From NCBI GenBank assembly GCA_015680685.1, contig MNCI01005473.1, positions 26,409 through 90,408 on the forward strand: a stretch of DNA of 64,000 nt, read 5' to 3'. Position 1 is the stretch's first letter; every line of letters starts with the position of its first letter. The stretch is from Gnetum montanum. Its lineage: Eukaryota; Streptophyta; Gnetopsida; Gnetales; Gnetaceae. Position numbers and translations under genes: made by a program. Below, in pieces: positions 45,161 to 56,655 of the stretch. The notes below the pieces were generated by a model that made no database searches, was not told where the DNA came from, and saw only the letters and a list, made by a program, of their open reading frames with translations.

Positions 45161-46498
45161 AAGTTACAACTTCCTAACTTGTTGGGCAAGTAATATCTCC
45201 TAACTTGTTGAGCAAGTTATAACTTCCTTACTTGGGAGAGAAGTTACCCACGATATTTTGGAATATCTAACTACCTATGAGACCCTATAAAAAGGCTTCA
45301 GGGGTTAGAAGAGGAAAACACACTTGGAGGTCTCACTCTGGGTCTTGGAGGAAGATTGAAAAGAAGACATTGCGAAAGATTTCTTGTAAGATGACTTGTT
45401 AAAGACAACATTTCAGCCTCTTTGTCATAGTCCAGTGAGTTATGCTTATGTTTTTTTATTTTGTTTAAATTGTTTAGCTAGTGGTTTAGATAGTATCATG
45501 CTTGGCAAGTAATTTTGGGATTTTTAGATTGCTCTTATTGTTCTTGTTGCATGATAGAAAATTTCTATTAAAATTTTTCCATAGAAGAGCTTGTGTTTGA
45601 AAGCCTTAAGAGCATTTTAGTAGTGAATTTTATTATTGTGCAATGTATAAGAATCGCTATTGAGATTGTTGTAAGAGAGCCTCTGCATGTAGTCAAGCCG
45701 TTGAACGATTCAATAGTCAAGAGGGTTCAGAAAATCTTTGGTATTTTGATAGGACCAGAATAGCTTCTTTTATCTTTAAAGTGAATCTCCATGGTATTTC
45801 AATCAGAAATTGTCAAGTCTTTTGAAGGTTCTATTGAATGCAATTGTTGACATCCATTATCTAGCCAAAATAGAGTCTCGTACGTGATAGTTTACACAGT
45901 AATTTTTTGGGTAGCATAATAGGATTGTCTTGAAGAAATTGATTATTTGAGCCTTGGAAGTTTGAACAATTTGCAGTTATTGAATTTGGAATAGCTTTAT
46001 TGCGAAGTGTTTCCACATATCATTATACCTTGTTTAAACATTTGAGATCTTAACACAAATATGCTTTCTTTTCTTTCTATTTCCATTGAATCTTGCTCTA
46101 TTTCTAGTTTTCTTGTGGAACTATTTCTTTCTCTAGGGAAAATTAGAACTAGATTCGTGGAGTTGTGCTCAAATGTTTTTGCAAAATTTTATTGGTTACA
46201 AATAGGTATTATAAGGACTGCATAGACTAGGCAATTGAACAAAATAGGAACTCTCAACAACTCACAGTACTTTGCAAAGTTGGCTAAATCTCTTTAAGAT
46301 AAGTCATTTATAGTTTTACACACAACCCAATCATTTCATTTTTCACAACCACATACCGCAATAGCACACACACATAGTCACATTAACTATTGAGTCTATT
46401 TGGAGGTATCTGGGCCTTGGTGTTGCCAGAGACCAGTAAGCACCTAAATCCTGTTAGAGGAAACTTGTTGGCAATCACGTCCCAAACGGTCGCCAACA
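45160..46498 (+). mobile_element. Promoter-R-U5-like right segment of E
   Basis: Collinear with 37740-39093 of D. It has 'aacttgttgggcaagtaat', TATAAAAAGG at 45286-45295, 'tttagatagtatcat', 'tggtgttgccagagacc' at 46418, and the terminus GGTCGCCAACA. Confidence 0.75.
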
Positions 46499-47231
46499 CA
46501 TGCTAGATGTAAAGGATGATGTTTTTATTGATCTTAAAGAACATGAAGATAAGGGTAAAGATGATGATGATGAAGAAGTTCATCATTCTTGAAAAGTTAT
46601 GCATCAACCAAAAGAATCAAGAATTCCAAGGGAAGGGAATCTTAAGCCTATTTCAAAGCCACAAGAAAAATTTGGTGAAGAAATGGGGATCACTCTTATC
46701 AAGGCCTTTAGACATGTTATAAGGATGCCATATGTTGAGGTCAATATTTTTAATGAAATGGAAGGTATTGATTCTTTTACTTCTTAGCTCAAGACTATTA
46801 ACAAGTACTTTGAACTTGAAGATGGTTATGAAAAGAAAAGAGTATCATGTTGTAATCAAATTGGAGGATATGTCACAGGCTTGAAGGGAAAGAGAAAGCC
46901 ATTCTTATGTGGTTAACCATGGCCCATTCATTAAATATTCATGACTTATGCAATATTTGATGAAACAAAAGTTTGATAAGTCCTAGCATAAGCAAGAAGC
47001 AATCTAAAAGCTCAAATATTTGAGAAAAAGTTACAAGAATGCTAAATATTACTACATGGAATTTTGCAAGGTATTTCACTAAACAAAGATATAATGGTCT
47101 AAGTGTAAGTAAGCCTCAAATTTTATAATTAGTTTAAAGAGGATGTATACATAAGAGCTTACATTCTATGAAGCTCAAACATTAGAGGAGACATTTGAGT
47201 TATCTCTCAAAGCTAAGAAGAAGTTGGAAGG
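46499..47231 (+). pseudogene. gag of F, middle part
   Basis: After E the frame continues: GEEMGITLIKAFRHVIRMPY, VEVNIFNEMEGIDSFTS, then LKTINKYFELEDGYEKK, matching G at 57395-57550. These words fit the capsid region of Reina-type gypsy gag, which has a W-L-x-x-I-x-x-Y-F-E-like block. Frameshifts and stops interrupt it. It is cut by an inverted LTR at 47232. Confidence 0.7.
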
Positions 47232-48175
47232 TGATGAGTGGTGAGGAACACCTATGCCCAACCATATGAATCATAGGCGTTCATGCACAATTTGGTCAAA
47301 TTCCATGGACTTTATCATTTCCAGTGCACTAGCCTTTTAGGAAGTGAATCCAACCTTAAAGTCAATTGTTGTCCTTCCAATTACACTTGTGACATTCGTT
47401 GGTATGGTTAAGTGTAACTGAGGCATCTGATTTTTATCATTTTGTATTTTATATTGTGAGTGCTCAAAATGTAGATAAAAAGGAGTTTAATTAATAAATC
47501 TAAATTACTAATTAACTAATCATTTAACTAATCCTAACATAAGTATCCATTCCCACTTTTTGTACACATCTTGAACCCACATATCCATTACTGGGTGACC
47601 AAATGTTATGCTACTAGGTATACCAAGTAATAATGTTGTTGGGATTACCAAGTGAATACATATTACACTCAAAGTGGTTGTACTTATGTATTTAATCTAT
47701 CTAGCTGAATAATTCCATTAAGCCAATTGCTGGAAAATAATTGTAAAATAATTGAGAATGGTTAACAAATAATTGAAAACATTGAATGCATAAATAAAAG
47801 AGCTAATCTATCCAAAGTGCTAAAAGGTTTATTAGAAAGCTCATCTTTATTACCGCACACATTGTCATGCTTAGGTACAATAATGCTCGAATAAAGATGC
47901 ATACACTCAATGACTTCTATTGTGGGCACTTAAGGAAAAAATTCTAACTTTCAAATGGAAAAAATGCAAGAGCCTCACTACAATTGAAATCTAGACTTCC
48001 CATAAATGTAGCTGGTAGGCACATATTTATAGGTGATGGATAGATACCATGTCAACGAGGCATCATTGACGTAGGTCAAAATGCATCGACAAGACCTCAT
48101 GGATGAGGCCTTGTCGATGCAATCAGTTGCATCGATGAGGCCTTGTTAATGTAGCCAACCAATGATGAATCATCA
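47232..48175 (-). mobile_element. Inverted LTR in gag of F (CATCGATG-core subfamily)
   Basis: 944 bp, TGATGAGTGG...CATCA in minus orientation. It shares 'cccaaccatatgaat' and 'attccatggac' with the LTR at 50577, and TATAAATA near 48026-48033 (minus). Its U3 lacks GATATC and instead has CATCGATG/GTCGATGC inverted repeats. Target homology with G suggests about 13 extra bases (48176-48188, PPT-like) belong to the insertion, giving a short AAGG duplication. No internal genes adjoin it. Confidence 0.75.
48083..48120. repeat. 38-bp near-perfect hairpin in U3
   Basis: GCATCGACAAGACCTCAT, GG, ATGAGGCCTTGTCGATGC: two 18-bp arms with a single mismatch and a 2-bp loop. Confidence 0.9.
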
Positions 48176-48188
48176 AAAGCCTATATTA

Positions 48189-48440
48189 AGGATGGTGTAA
48201 GAAATTCTTCCAAGATCAAAGATTTCAAATTTTCCAAAGATAAAAAGGGATCCAAGAAGAAGAATGCCAAAGAAGATGGATAAGAGAAGCCAAAGAAATA
48301 TTCTAACAAATCTTTTAAGAAGGATTCATCTAAGGGAAATGATCATAAAATCTAATGTTTCAATTGTGGAGAGATTGTCCATAAACAATGGGAATGTAAG
48401 AAGCCAAAATTCTTCAAGGAGAAAGAACTTTAAACCATAG
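48189..48440 (+). pseudogene. gag of F, C-terminus with zinc knuckle
   Basis: A Lys/Ser-rich basic segment is followed by CFNCGEIVHKQWEC at about 48357-48398, a canonical C-x2-C-x4-H-x4-C retroviral knuckle that binds genomic RNA. In G the same place reads CFNYGEIFYKHGNA, with the motif lost. Confidence 0.8.
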
Positions 48441-48720
48441 TGAAATATCGTTCAATCTCTACTAGTCAAGATAGCCCTAAAGCACCTATGATTCAGGATA
48501 TTACTGAAGTTAATTCTTATACTTTTGTGGTAAATGTTAATGTTAAGGATCCTCATAAAAAAATGATTTTCAGAATTGGGGCTCAATATTTATCTAGTGG
48601 GGAATGGATTCATATTCTCATTGATGATGGAGCTTAAGAAAATTTAATTTCTACCAAGGCTATTCAAAGATTGGGTTTATTCAAATTTTTTCATCCAAAG
48701 TCCTATAAAGTCCATTGATT
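48440..48720 (+). pseudogene. Retropepsin of F
   Basis: The frame 48440-48637 ends IHILIDDGA, then a stop and ENLISTKAIQRLGL, matching the LIDSGATHNFIS active-site block of gypsy proteases. The Asp is present, but the Ser of D-S-G is Asp, and a stop follows. Confidence 0.7.
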
Positions 48721-48949
48721 TTTAAAGATTATTATCAAAATGTAAAAGAAATATGTGTTTTATCTTTTAGGTATGGTTCCTATCATAATAATGTTCTTGT
48801 AATCTTCTCTTCATTGATTGTGCTAATGTAAATCTTGGTAGACCTTGGAACTTTGACAATAAGGTTACTTTTAATAAGGGAAAAAATATTTGGTTTGTGC
48901 CTAGGTTTGTTAACATTCATAAGTTTATTCTCATGTATTTATACTAGTT

Positions 48950-50000
48950 TAAGAAAAATGTTCCTATCAATACATATTTGATTTTTTTGAGTGAGAAATA
49001 ATATGTTAGAGCTCATGAGCAAGCTATGCATGGTTTCATCATTGTGTTAACAACTATGACATATGAGAGTGAGTAAGCAAGTAAACTTGTAACAATAATT
49101 CAACCATGGATATAGGAATTTGTTGCTATATTTAAGGGTAAACCAGAAGGGCTTCCTTCTATGAGATCTATCCAACATTAGATTAACTTCATGCCAAATG
49201 ATAGAGCCTACCAAATGACTCTAGATTAGAGGAAGGAGCTTTAAAGGTAGGTGAGTAAATTACTCTTAAATGATTTTATCAAGGATTTAATATCCCTATG
49301 TGTTGTTCCAACATTGTTAGTACCTAAGAAAGACATTGATGAGATGAGAATGTGCATTGATTTAAGGATTGTAAATAGGATTACTATCCAGTACCATTTT
49401 CCTATTTCTAGAAGGATGACATTCCTGATGTTCTCACTAATGATAAAATATTTTTCAAGATTGATTTGGAGAATGGTACCATTGCATTAGGATTAGGCAT
49501 GGAGATGAGTGGAAAAATACTTTCAAAACTCTATATGAATTTTATAAGTGGTTAGTTATGCCATTTAGGATAATCAATGCTCCTGCTACTTTCATAAGGT
49601 TAATTCATGATGTGTTAAGAGAGTTAATTGGTAAATGTTGCATTGGCTTTCTTGATAATATTATTTTTTATATGTTAAATGAAGATGAGCATGTGCAGCA
49701 TTTGAGAAAGTTATTCTCTAAATTACATGAAGCTTAATTGATGATAAATGTGAAGAAGTGCCACTTTCTCAAAAGAGAAATTTTTTACTTAGGTTATGTC
49801 ATCTTCAAAAACCAAGTGAATATGGAACCTAGTAAGAGCAAGGTGATTAAAGATTGGCCTCCATCAAAGAATGTTAGAGATGTAAGATATTTCCTTGGCC
49901 TTGCTAGTTTTTATAGAAGATTCATTAGATATTTTAGTTCTATTACATGGCTAATGCTTTCTTATTTAAAAAAGAGTATTAAGTTTTTTTTTTCTTGGGG
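48950..50000 (+). pseudogene. Reverse transcriptase of F (Reina-like)
   Basis: Readable are VVPTLLVPKKDIDEMRMCID (49299 on), LRIVNRITIQYHFPIS, GDEWKNTFKT, WLVMPFRIINAPATFIRLIH, CCIGFLDNIIFY, and KKCHFLKREIFYLGYVIF with RYFLGLASFYRRFIRYFSS (49738-50040). The order is that of Ty3/gypsy RT plus connection. The catalytic F-x-D-D is LDN. The similarity to G and the iMet PBS favour a chromovirus of Reina type. Confidence 0.85.
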
Positions 50001-50085
50001 GGGGGGAGGGGGGTGGCGCAGGGGGTGCAGGGGGCAGTGATGGGGGTGGGGGTGTGTGGGTATGGGTGGGGGGCAAGGAGAGTTA
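49981..50085 (+). repeat. T-run and G-rich tract replacing part of the pol of F
   Basis: About 9 T, then roughly 80 bp of almost pure G with A/T interruptions ('ggggggggggaggggggtgg' type). G has ordinary sequence ('aagtttatgtaagatgatgag') here. The tract has many G-runs of three or more, capable of G-quadruplexes. Confidence 0.85.
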
Positions 50086-50576
50086 ATCAAGAAAAATCAT
50101 TCCAAGCCTTGAAGGCTAAAATGTGTAGTGCTCAAATTCTTTCCAATATGAACTTTACCAAGCTTTTTAAAGTAGAGGTGGATGCAAGTGGACTTGTGGT
50201 TAAAGATGTTTTATCACATGAGGGTAAGACCATTGCATTTTTCTTAGAAAAGCTAAATGAATCAAAGAAAGTATAGTATATATGAAAAGGAATTATATGC
50301 TATACTTTAGGCTATTAAACATTAAAAATATTATTTATTAGGAAGTGAAGTTTTTCTTTTAATTAATCAGAAGCCATTGTAATTCTCAAAGTCCCAAAAG
50401 AAGTTAAGTATCAAGCATATGAAATGGATAGAGCAACTATAAGAGTTTCACTTTGTGCTAAAGCATATGAGAGGAAAAAGTAATGTGGTGGTAGATGCTC
50501 TCTCTAAAATTCACATGGTGAGTCATTCATGTATACAAATATAGGGATCTGATACCTTTACATCTTTGTAACTAGA
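50086..50576 (+). pseudogene. RNase H region of F
   Basis: ESFQALKAKMCSAQIL-like text (QEKSFQALKAKM) is followed by LFKVEVDASGLVVKDVLSHE and KTIAFFLEKLNES, matching the gypsy pattern F-x-V-x-x-D-A-S and FxSKKLN. It continues to KHMRGKSNVVVDALSKIH (about 50463), equal to the end of RNase H. It is then cut by the LTR at 50577, so F has no integrase. Confidence 0.8.
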
Positions 50577-51500
50577 TGATGAGCAATAGGTATTCCATAT
50601 GCCCAACCATATGAATTACAAGTGTTCATTAATAATCTAGTCGAATTCCATGGACTTAGTTCCTAATTTGCCTATTGTCTTAAACCATGAGTTAAGGAGT
50701 TGTATGATTGTTATCTTCCAAAGTCTTAGACCATTAGTTATGGAGCTATATGATTGTTGTCTTCTGAACTCATACTTTTGTTATCAGTACGTATGGTTAA
50801 ATGTGAGTTAAGGTGCATGATGTTCATTTTTAAAAGTAATTTTATATATTTTTCATCATAATAGCTAGATGAGTAAAGGAAGGTTTAACAATTAATTATT
50901 TAACCTTAGCTAATCTAGCAACTAACTAGCCTAACATGAAGTAACTATTCCCACTTACCGAACACATCTCAAACTAGTATTAAGTGGCTATTACTAAGTG
51001 TATCAAATGCCTGCTACTAGGATTACTAAGCACAATACATCATGCTCAAAGTTGTTGTACTTACATATTTATGGTTAAGTATATTAATTAATTAAAACCA
51101 TGAATGTAAATTTCATTAAAAGTAAAGTGTAAATAGAAAAGAGTAAACTAATCTAAGTGCCACAAAAAATATAACAAATCTCAACTTTATTGCTATTCAC
51201 ACCAATGCATTCAAGTACATGGTGTTTGAATAAAGTACTATACAATCTCTTTAATTCATACTGCTAGTACTTAGAGGAAAAATATTCTAACTTCAAAGAC
51301 AAGAAATTGAAAGAGCTTTGCTATGGTATTGAATCTAAGATGTCATAAATGCAAGTAGTGAATGCATTGATATAGGCCTTGCCTACATTAGTGTTGATGC
51401 ATCTCTGTTGATGTATCTAGCCATGCATTGATGGGGATATTTTGACAGGGCTATGTTGACACATGCCTATCGATGCCACATGTCTAATTATAACTCATCA
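50577..51500 (-). mobile_element. 3' LTR of an inverted element cutting F
   Basis: 924 bp, TGATGAGCAATAGG...AACTCATCA, minus orientation, same subfamily as 47232-48175. On its right 'tacccctatga' is a polypurine tract in reverse (minus: 'tcataggggta'). It is therefore the 3' LTR of an element that extends to the right. No second LTR is found in the window. Confidence 0.75.
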
Positions 51501-53350
51501 TACCCCTATGATTAACTAAAAAATTGTTAAAGCCATGATGCTAGGGTATGACCTTGAATCTTTCCTAGAGGTCTTCAAAGGATGAAAATGTATCTTATGA
51601 AACTATTTTTAAGGTGGTTTATCTTGTTGCATTAAATGGAGATTACCTCAAAATCCACATCACCTTTAATACAGAAAAATTTTCATTTTAGAGTTTTCCT
51701 AGGATCACCAAAAATGAATTTCATAAGCTAGATTATGAATACAAATAATCCATGGAAAATTTTAGGAGTTGAGAATGTATCTCATTATGATGTATTTGGG
51801 AAGTTTGGTCCTCAAACCTACATGGGAAAAAAACTTAGTCTTAATCTATGGTGAACTAAAAAATTACCAAATTTGCTAAATTTAAACCCTATGATATTGT
51901 GGTAGCCTAGGGTGTCCCATTTAGGGTCCTATAGAATTAAACTGTTGCTAAGATCTAGTTTATGTAGGAGATAGAAGTGGGATTATTTAGAATTGCAACT
52001 AATTTGAAATCTTCATTAGCTCCAACATTTAGAAAAGTTTTGATTCTTGTTAACCCCAATACTTAGAAAAATTTTGATTCCTCCAACTTTTTCAGGATCA
52101 CCAAGAATGGAGATCATAAGCTAGGTTATGAATTCAAATGACCCTTGGAGGTCTTTGGAAGTTAGGAAAGTATCCCATAATGCTATTTTTAGACTTTTTT
52201 AAAGCTTGAAGTAATTAAAACAATGTCAATTCATACTTAGTATTGGCTATAAGAAAAACTAAAAAAGTGGGTATAACAACTGGAAACTACAACTAAAGTA
52301 AAGCTAATAATAGAGCATATAAGTTTGAAAATAATGTATAGCCATAAATATTCAATAGTATTAAAAATGTTTTGAAATACATAAAAATATCTAGAATCCA
52401 AATACATAATGAATGATAAGGAAACATATCATATTATGCAAAAGAGATAATCATCTAAAAGCTAGAAGGAAAACATTTATAATACCCAAAAATCAATAGC
52501 AATTTAAGAGATCATCTTATTCCACCTAGATATGATGACTTAAAATAAAAGAGCAAGGAAAAATAGAATAAGTGAGAAATTTGTACATCTCCTCTTACTA
52601 TTGCAAGGATAAGTTTCATGGTAAGCTAGGCAGAGGCATGATGATCTGCAAACTTATCAGTACAACATGTCACATCGAACATTCATGGATCACAAAATGT
52701 ACATATATCTTAAACTCAAAAAAATAACTAATCAAACCTAATTATACACTCCAATCCATCAACCTACAAACAAAGAGGCTAGCATACTGCACTTAGTTTC
52801 AAATATACAAAATTTTGTCATGAGTACTTAGCCAAACAAAATTATTCAAACAAACCAAATGTCAAACTACCATATGTATGGATTTATTAAATTTTTTTAA
52901 ACTAAACTATTAAGCTAGAGGCATCACCTAGACTCATTCCTCATGTTTTGAAGATAATATATGAGACTAATGAATCTAGGATTACTATTTTGTATAAGAT
53001 GAGATCTATAATGAAAGTCATACTAAAGCATCCTAGTGGGAATCAAATATTAAACATCTCTAGGGATTTCATCTTCAATTCATCACATAACTTGATGTTA
53101 GCTCCTTCTAAATAATAATCATAGAAACATCCAATTATGTACAAACTAAATGTTGATGATGGACAAACACAATAGATGAATCAATAAGTCCAAATGATTG
53201 AAAGCTATGAAATAATCTAACAATCAACTCTAGGATCAAGTTCAAAATTCCAAAATGTTCTAGACTAACCAAATAGTGTCACATTTCATCTAAAGATATT
53301 AAGATATATTGAACTAAGCACCAATTAATGAAAAATAAAATAATGATAGA
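51501..53350. other. AT-rich DNA right of the inverted LTR
   Basis: Expected to be the interior of the inverted element next to its polypurine tract, but no protein word is readable on either strand. It contains a dispersed repeat of about 110 bp (separate entry). Confidence 0.4.
51700..52205 (+). repeat. Dispersed ~110-bp repeat, two clear copies
   Basis: 'aggatcaccaaaaatgaat' with 'ataagctagattatgaat' (51700-51815) recurs as 'aggatcaccaagaatggag' with 'ataagctaggttatgaat' (52095-52205). A weaker third piece around 51570-51615 shares 'gtcttcaaaggatgaaaatgtatct'. Confidence 0.75.
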
Positions 53351-53359
53351 ATCATAAGA

Positions 53360-54984
53360 CTATGACCTGAACACAACTTGTGGTTTACTTTAAAAAGTAA
53401 GAAATGCTAACAAGTTTGACTTGAACATGACTTGGCCACAACTTAACCATGACTCATGGTGGAAGACCATAACTAGACCATGACTCATTATTGATAAGAT
53501 TCCACTTAAAAAGACTGAAAATGATAAAAATAACTTAAAATATTTAACCATAACTTCATCATAACTTGTGGTGAGGGATCAAAACTAGACCAAAACTCAT
53601 GAAATTGTAGGATTTTAAGAAATAAATGCTAAAATACAAAGAGAAAAGTTTGGGAAAATCATGGCTCATCCAAACTCATGATGGCAAACCATAGCCTAGC
53701 CTATGGCCTCTAACTAATACAAGAATGAAAAAATTGATATTAAATGACTCTAAAGAACCCCACACTAACAAAGGTATTTAACACCTAGATAATGATGACA
53801 TAGAAAATAATAATGATGTTGTTATTGGTATGACATGCAAAGAGACTTCATCATCTTTTAAAAAAAAAAGATAATTAAGACATCAAAATTCATCATTAAA
53901 TTCCTATTTATTAAAATTCAAATGTTAATTTATGAGTCATTTTATTAATAAAAATAGGAAAAGGTTAAATTAGAAAAGTTCAATTTTTTTCAAAATGTTT
54001 AAATTGATGGGCAAATAAACTCTTAACTAACCCCAGTTCATCAATTTTTTATCATTATTCTTGGTTCCAAGCTATGGGGAAATGTTGGTTAACATTTTCA
54101 AGTATGGCCCCAATATTCTTACATAAATAAGAAGCCCTTTTCAGCATCTAATACTTTGGTTTTATAATTAATAAAATTTCTTTACAAATTTTTAATTCAT
54201 TCCATCTTTCACAACTTTCTAGTATTTCAACAATTTGTCATATTCCATCATTTTTAATTAATTTATATAACATATCTTTAATATCTATATATATTCTCTA
54301 GCATCTACCAATTCAACAACTTCTTGAGCATTCAACCTTTTCATACACCCAAAAAAAAAAAATTAGTAGTAATTCACAAGTCATTGCCATCAAGATAAAA
54401 GTTGAAGAGCCTCCATTAAATCATATTGAATTTACCAATAATTTGGAGCACATTCTTTAGATTTTACTATTTCTAGTAAGAAAACTTGTCAAGGAGAACC
54501 CATGCATATAAAATTCATCAAATTTAAACTTGTAAAAATTTAAATTTTAATCAAAAAATTTTCACCACAACTCATGATTAGGTTGTAGTATTGCAAGGAA
54601 ATAGACTAGAAGTTCACCATGACTTGTGGCATTTCAAGTTTTAATTTTCTTCATACCATGACCTAAAGATTGCTTTGTGATGTCTACCATGATCCATGGT
54701 GAAGTTATGATTGATCAAAAATTTCAACCATGACTCTTGGTTTCCTTGTGAGGAATGATTAAAATAAGATAAATTCACCATAACCCTTGATGCACTCATG
54801 GTATTCATAATCAAAATTCTCTTTCTAATTTTATATATAATGACTCATGGCAAGCTCATGGTATTTAGACCATAACTCATAGTTGCACTAACCACATATC
54901 ATGGTTGACTCATGGTAACCATAAAACTTATAATGTCATTATACCAAGAAGATTTCAATCTAAAATTTCATCTTTAGTTCAACA
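53360..54984 (+). mobile_element. Ty1/copia 5' LTR (left boundary uncertain)
   Basis: The sequence directly upstream of a clear iMet PBS and copia gag must be the 5' LTR; it ends 'agttcaaca' near 54984. The right part has many TGACTCAT/ACCATGA words (53440-54920). The left end was not located, so part of this range may be flanking DNA. Confidence 0.5.
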
Positions 54985-54988
54985 AGAA

Positions 54989-55000
54989 TGGTATCAGAGG
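54989..55000 (+). other. Primer binding site of the copia element
   Basis: TGGTATCAGAGG, the standard initiator tRNA-Met primer site of plant copia elements, four bases after the LTR end. Confidence 0.85.
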
Positions 55001-55025
55001 TAAGTATTTCTTCTCCTCAATCAAA

Positions 55026-55720
55026 ATGAATTTAAAAGATATACCTATGTGCTCAATAATCTTCAATGGTTATCAAGATTTCAACCTTTAGATTAAACTT
55101 ATGCAAGGACTCTTGAAAATTAATGACTACTAGGAAATTATACAAACTAGATTTGAATTCATTTACAAAATTAAAAATTTGACCAAAATATAGATGAGAA
55201 AATAGAAGAACAAGAAGAAGAAAACCAATTTAGCCTCCACCATTATCCTTAATTGTAAATTATAAATCATTCCATCAAGACTTTCACTTTATGAATGTGT
55301 AAAGGATATGTGGGATTCTCTTTAGGTGGAGTACATGGGATGTCATGAGAATAGAAAAATACAATAATTATTGACAAACAAGAATTTGGTTCATTAGAGA
55401 TACAACCATATGAAGATATAGAAAACATTTTTTTAGGAATTTATATTAGTATCAGAAGAATAAATGAATATGGCTATGAATACTCAAATAGGTAAAAAGT
55501 ACATAAAGCTTTTCAAGTCCTCTCCATAGATCCAAGATTTAAAAACACTTTGGTGAACATAATGATCTCAAAGGACTTGAACATGCTCAACATCAATAAA
55601 CTATTGATCCAAATTAGAACTCTTTAGACCATAAAGGAAAGAAAGAAAGATAATATAACTAAACAAGTCTACTTCTTTAATGAACATGGAAAAGGATATA
55701 GATATAGAGGAAGATGAAGG
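55026..55720 (+). pseudogene. Ty1/copia gag (UBN2 type)
   Basis: Starts MNLKDIPMCSIIFNGYQDFN at 55026. Then come YECVKDMWDSL and EYMGCHENRKIQ, matching the UBN2 block A-K-E-x-W-D-x-L-x-x-x-Y, and later LSIDPRFKNTLVNIMISKDL, the LPxxF...I-x-x-x-K-D-L block. Several stops are present. The reading is cut near 55800 by element G. The zinc knuckle is not readable. Confidence 0.75.
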
Positions 55721-55811
55721 TTAACCAATTTAGTAGTATAATCCTCAATAAAATAAAGATAATACCATAAACTAAAGTAACCTAGGAAGTTTTTTTGATG
55801 AGATTAACCCA

Positions 55812-56655
55812 CCTCTTTGATGTATTTTACATCCTTAGTATTCTTAGAAGTGATAAAAGTTAAATAATTATGTATTTTAAACTCAATTTTGATGTTTATA
55901 TGGGTCAAGAAAAACACTTCTACGCCATGACAAACTACAAGAAACCAAAGTATGCAATTGCAAGTGACTATGAGTTAAAGTCTATTCTAGTTCATTGCCT
56001 AAGGTCAAATCTCTCATGTTTCATGATTCTACAGTAGAGTGTGAGACCATGGAAAGCATAAGAGGTCGTAGCCTAAGAGTATGAGTTATAGTTTGGTTGT
56101 AGTTAGAAAATTATGTGCTATTAGTCATCATAGTTTAGTTGTAGTCTTCAAAGAAATAGTGACTAAAAACTAATATGATTTACCAATGTGAAGGGCTATG
56201 AGTCATAGTCCCATTGTAGTTTGTAAGATGCAAGCTATTATAACCTATAGGCACTAACTATCTTGAAAAAATTTAAATTTTAAAAGGTGCAGATTTTGAG
56301 AGGTAGACAAATAGTTACCTAAGACTATATAAAGACCAAAGATTCTTCTAAAGTGTTCAAGCCCCATTTACCATGGTATTGGAAGCTCTTAAGTGTAGAA
56401 TAGTGTCTTAATTGTTGAAGCCCATTAAGTTTCTCACCTTAAGCATTTTTCTTGATGATTGTGAGACTGAGAGAAAACTATCTTTGATCTTATTTTACAT
56501 ACTTATTTGTGTTATAATTCCAAAATTTGTACTATGATTATAGCATTGAATAAAGAAGATTTCTTTCGTGTTCATGCTTTATTCTTTCTTGATTTCATAA
56601 AAGCTAGTTTCTAATTAAATTAAATACCTATTGTACTTGAGGTCTATACTAGATT
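55812..56655 (+). mobile_element. 5' LTR of Reina-like element G (boundaries approximate)
   Basis: Matches the LTR of F. It has 'tatataaag' at about 56325, AATAAAG near 56548, and the words 'ggctatgagtcatagtccc' and 'tcatgctttattctttc'. The right end is set by the PBS. Confidence 0.65.

Larger units (their letters stand above)
42723..46498 (+). mobile_element. Element E: TGTTGG...CCAACA element carrying E(z)-like sequence
   Basis: 3776 bp with TGTTGGTACATTTGGCC at the left, GGTCGCCAACA at the right and TSD CATG(T/C). It is a second copy of the D type: the first about 30 bp and the last about 1340 bp match D, including TATAAAAAGG (45286-45295) at the same distance from the right end (1212 bp here, 1202 bp in D). 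The middle 2.4 kb is unrelated to D and contains a fragment of a plant E(z)-like Polycomb gene. It is nested in the gag of F. Confidence 0.8.
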
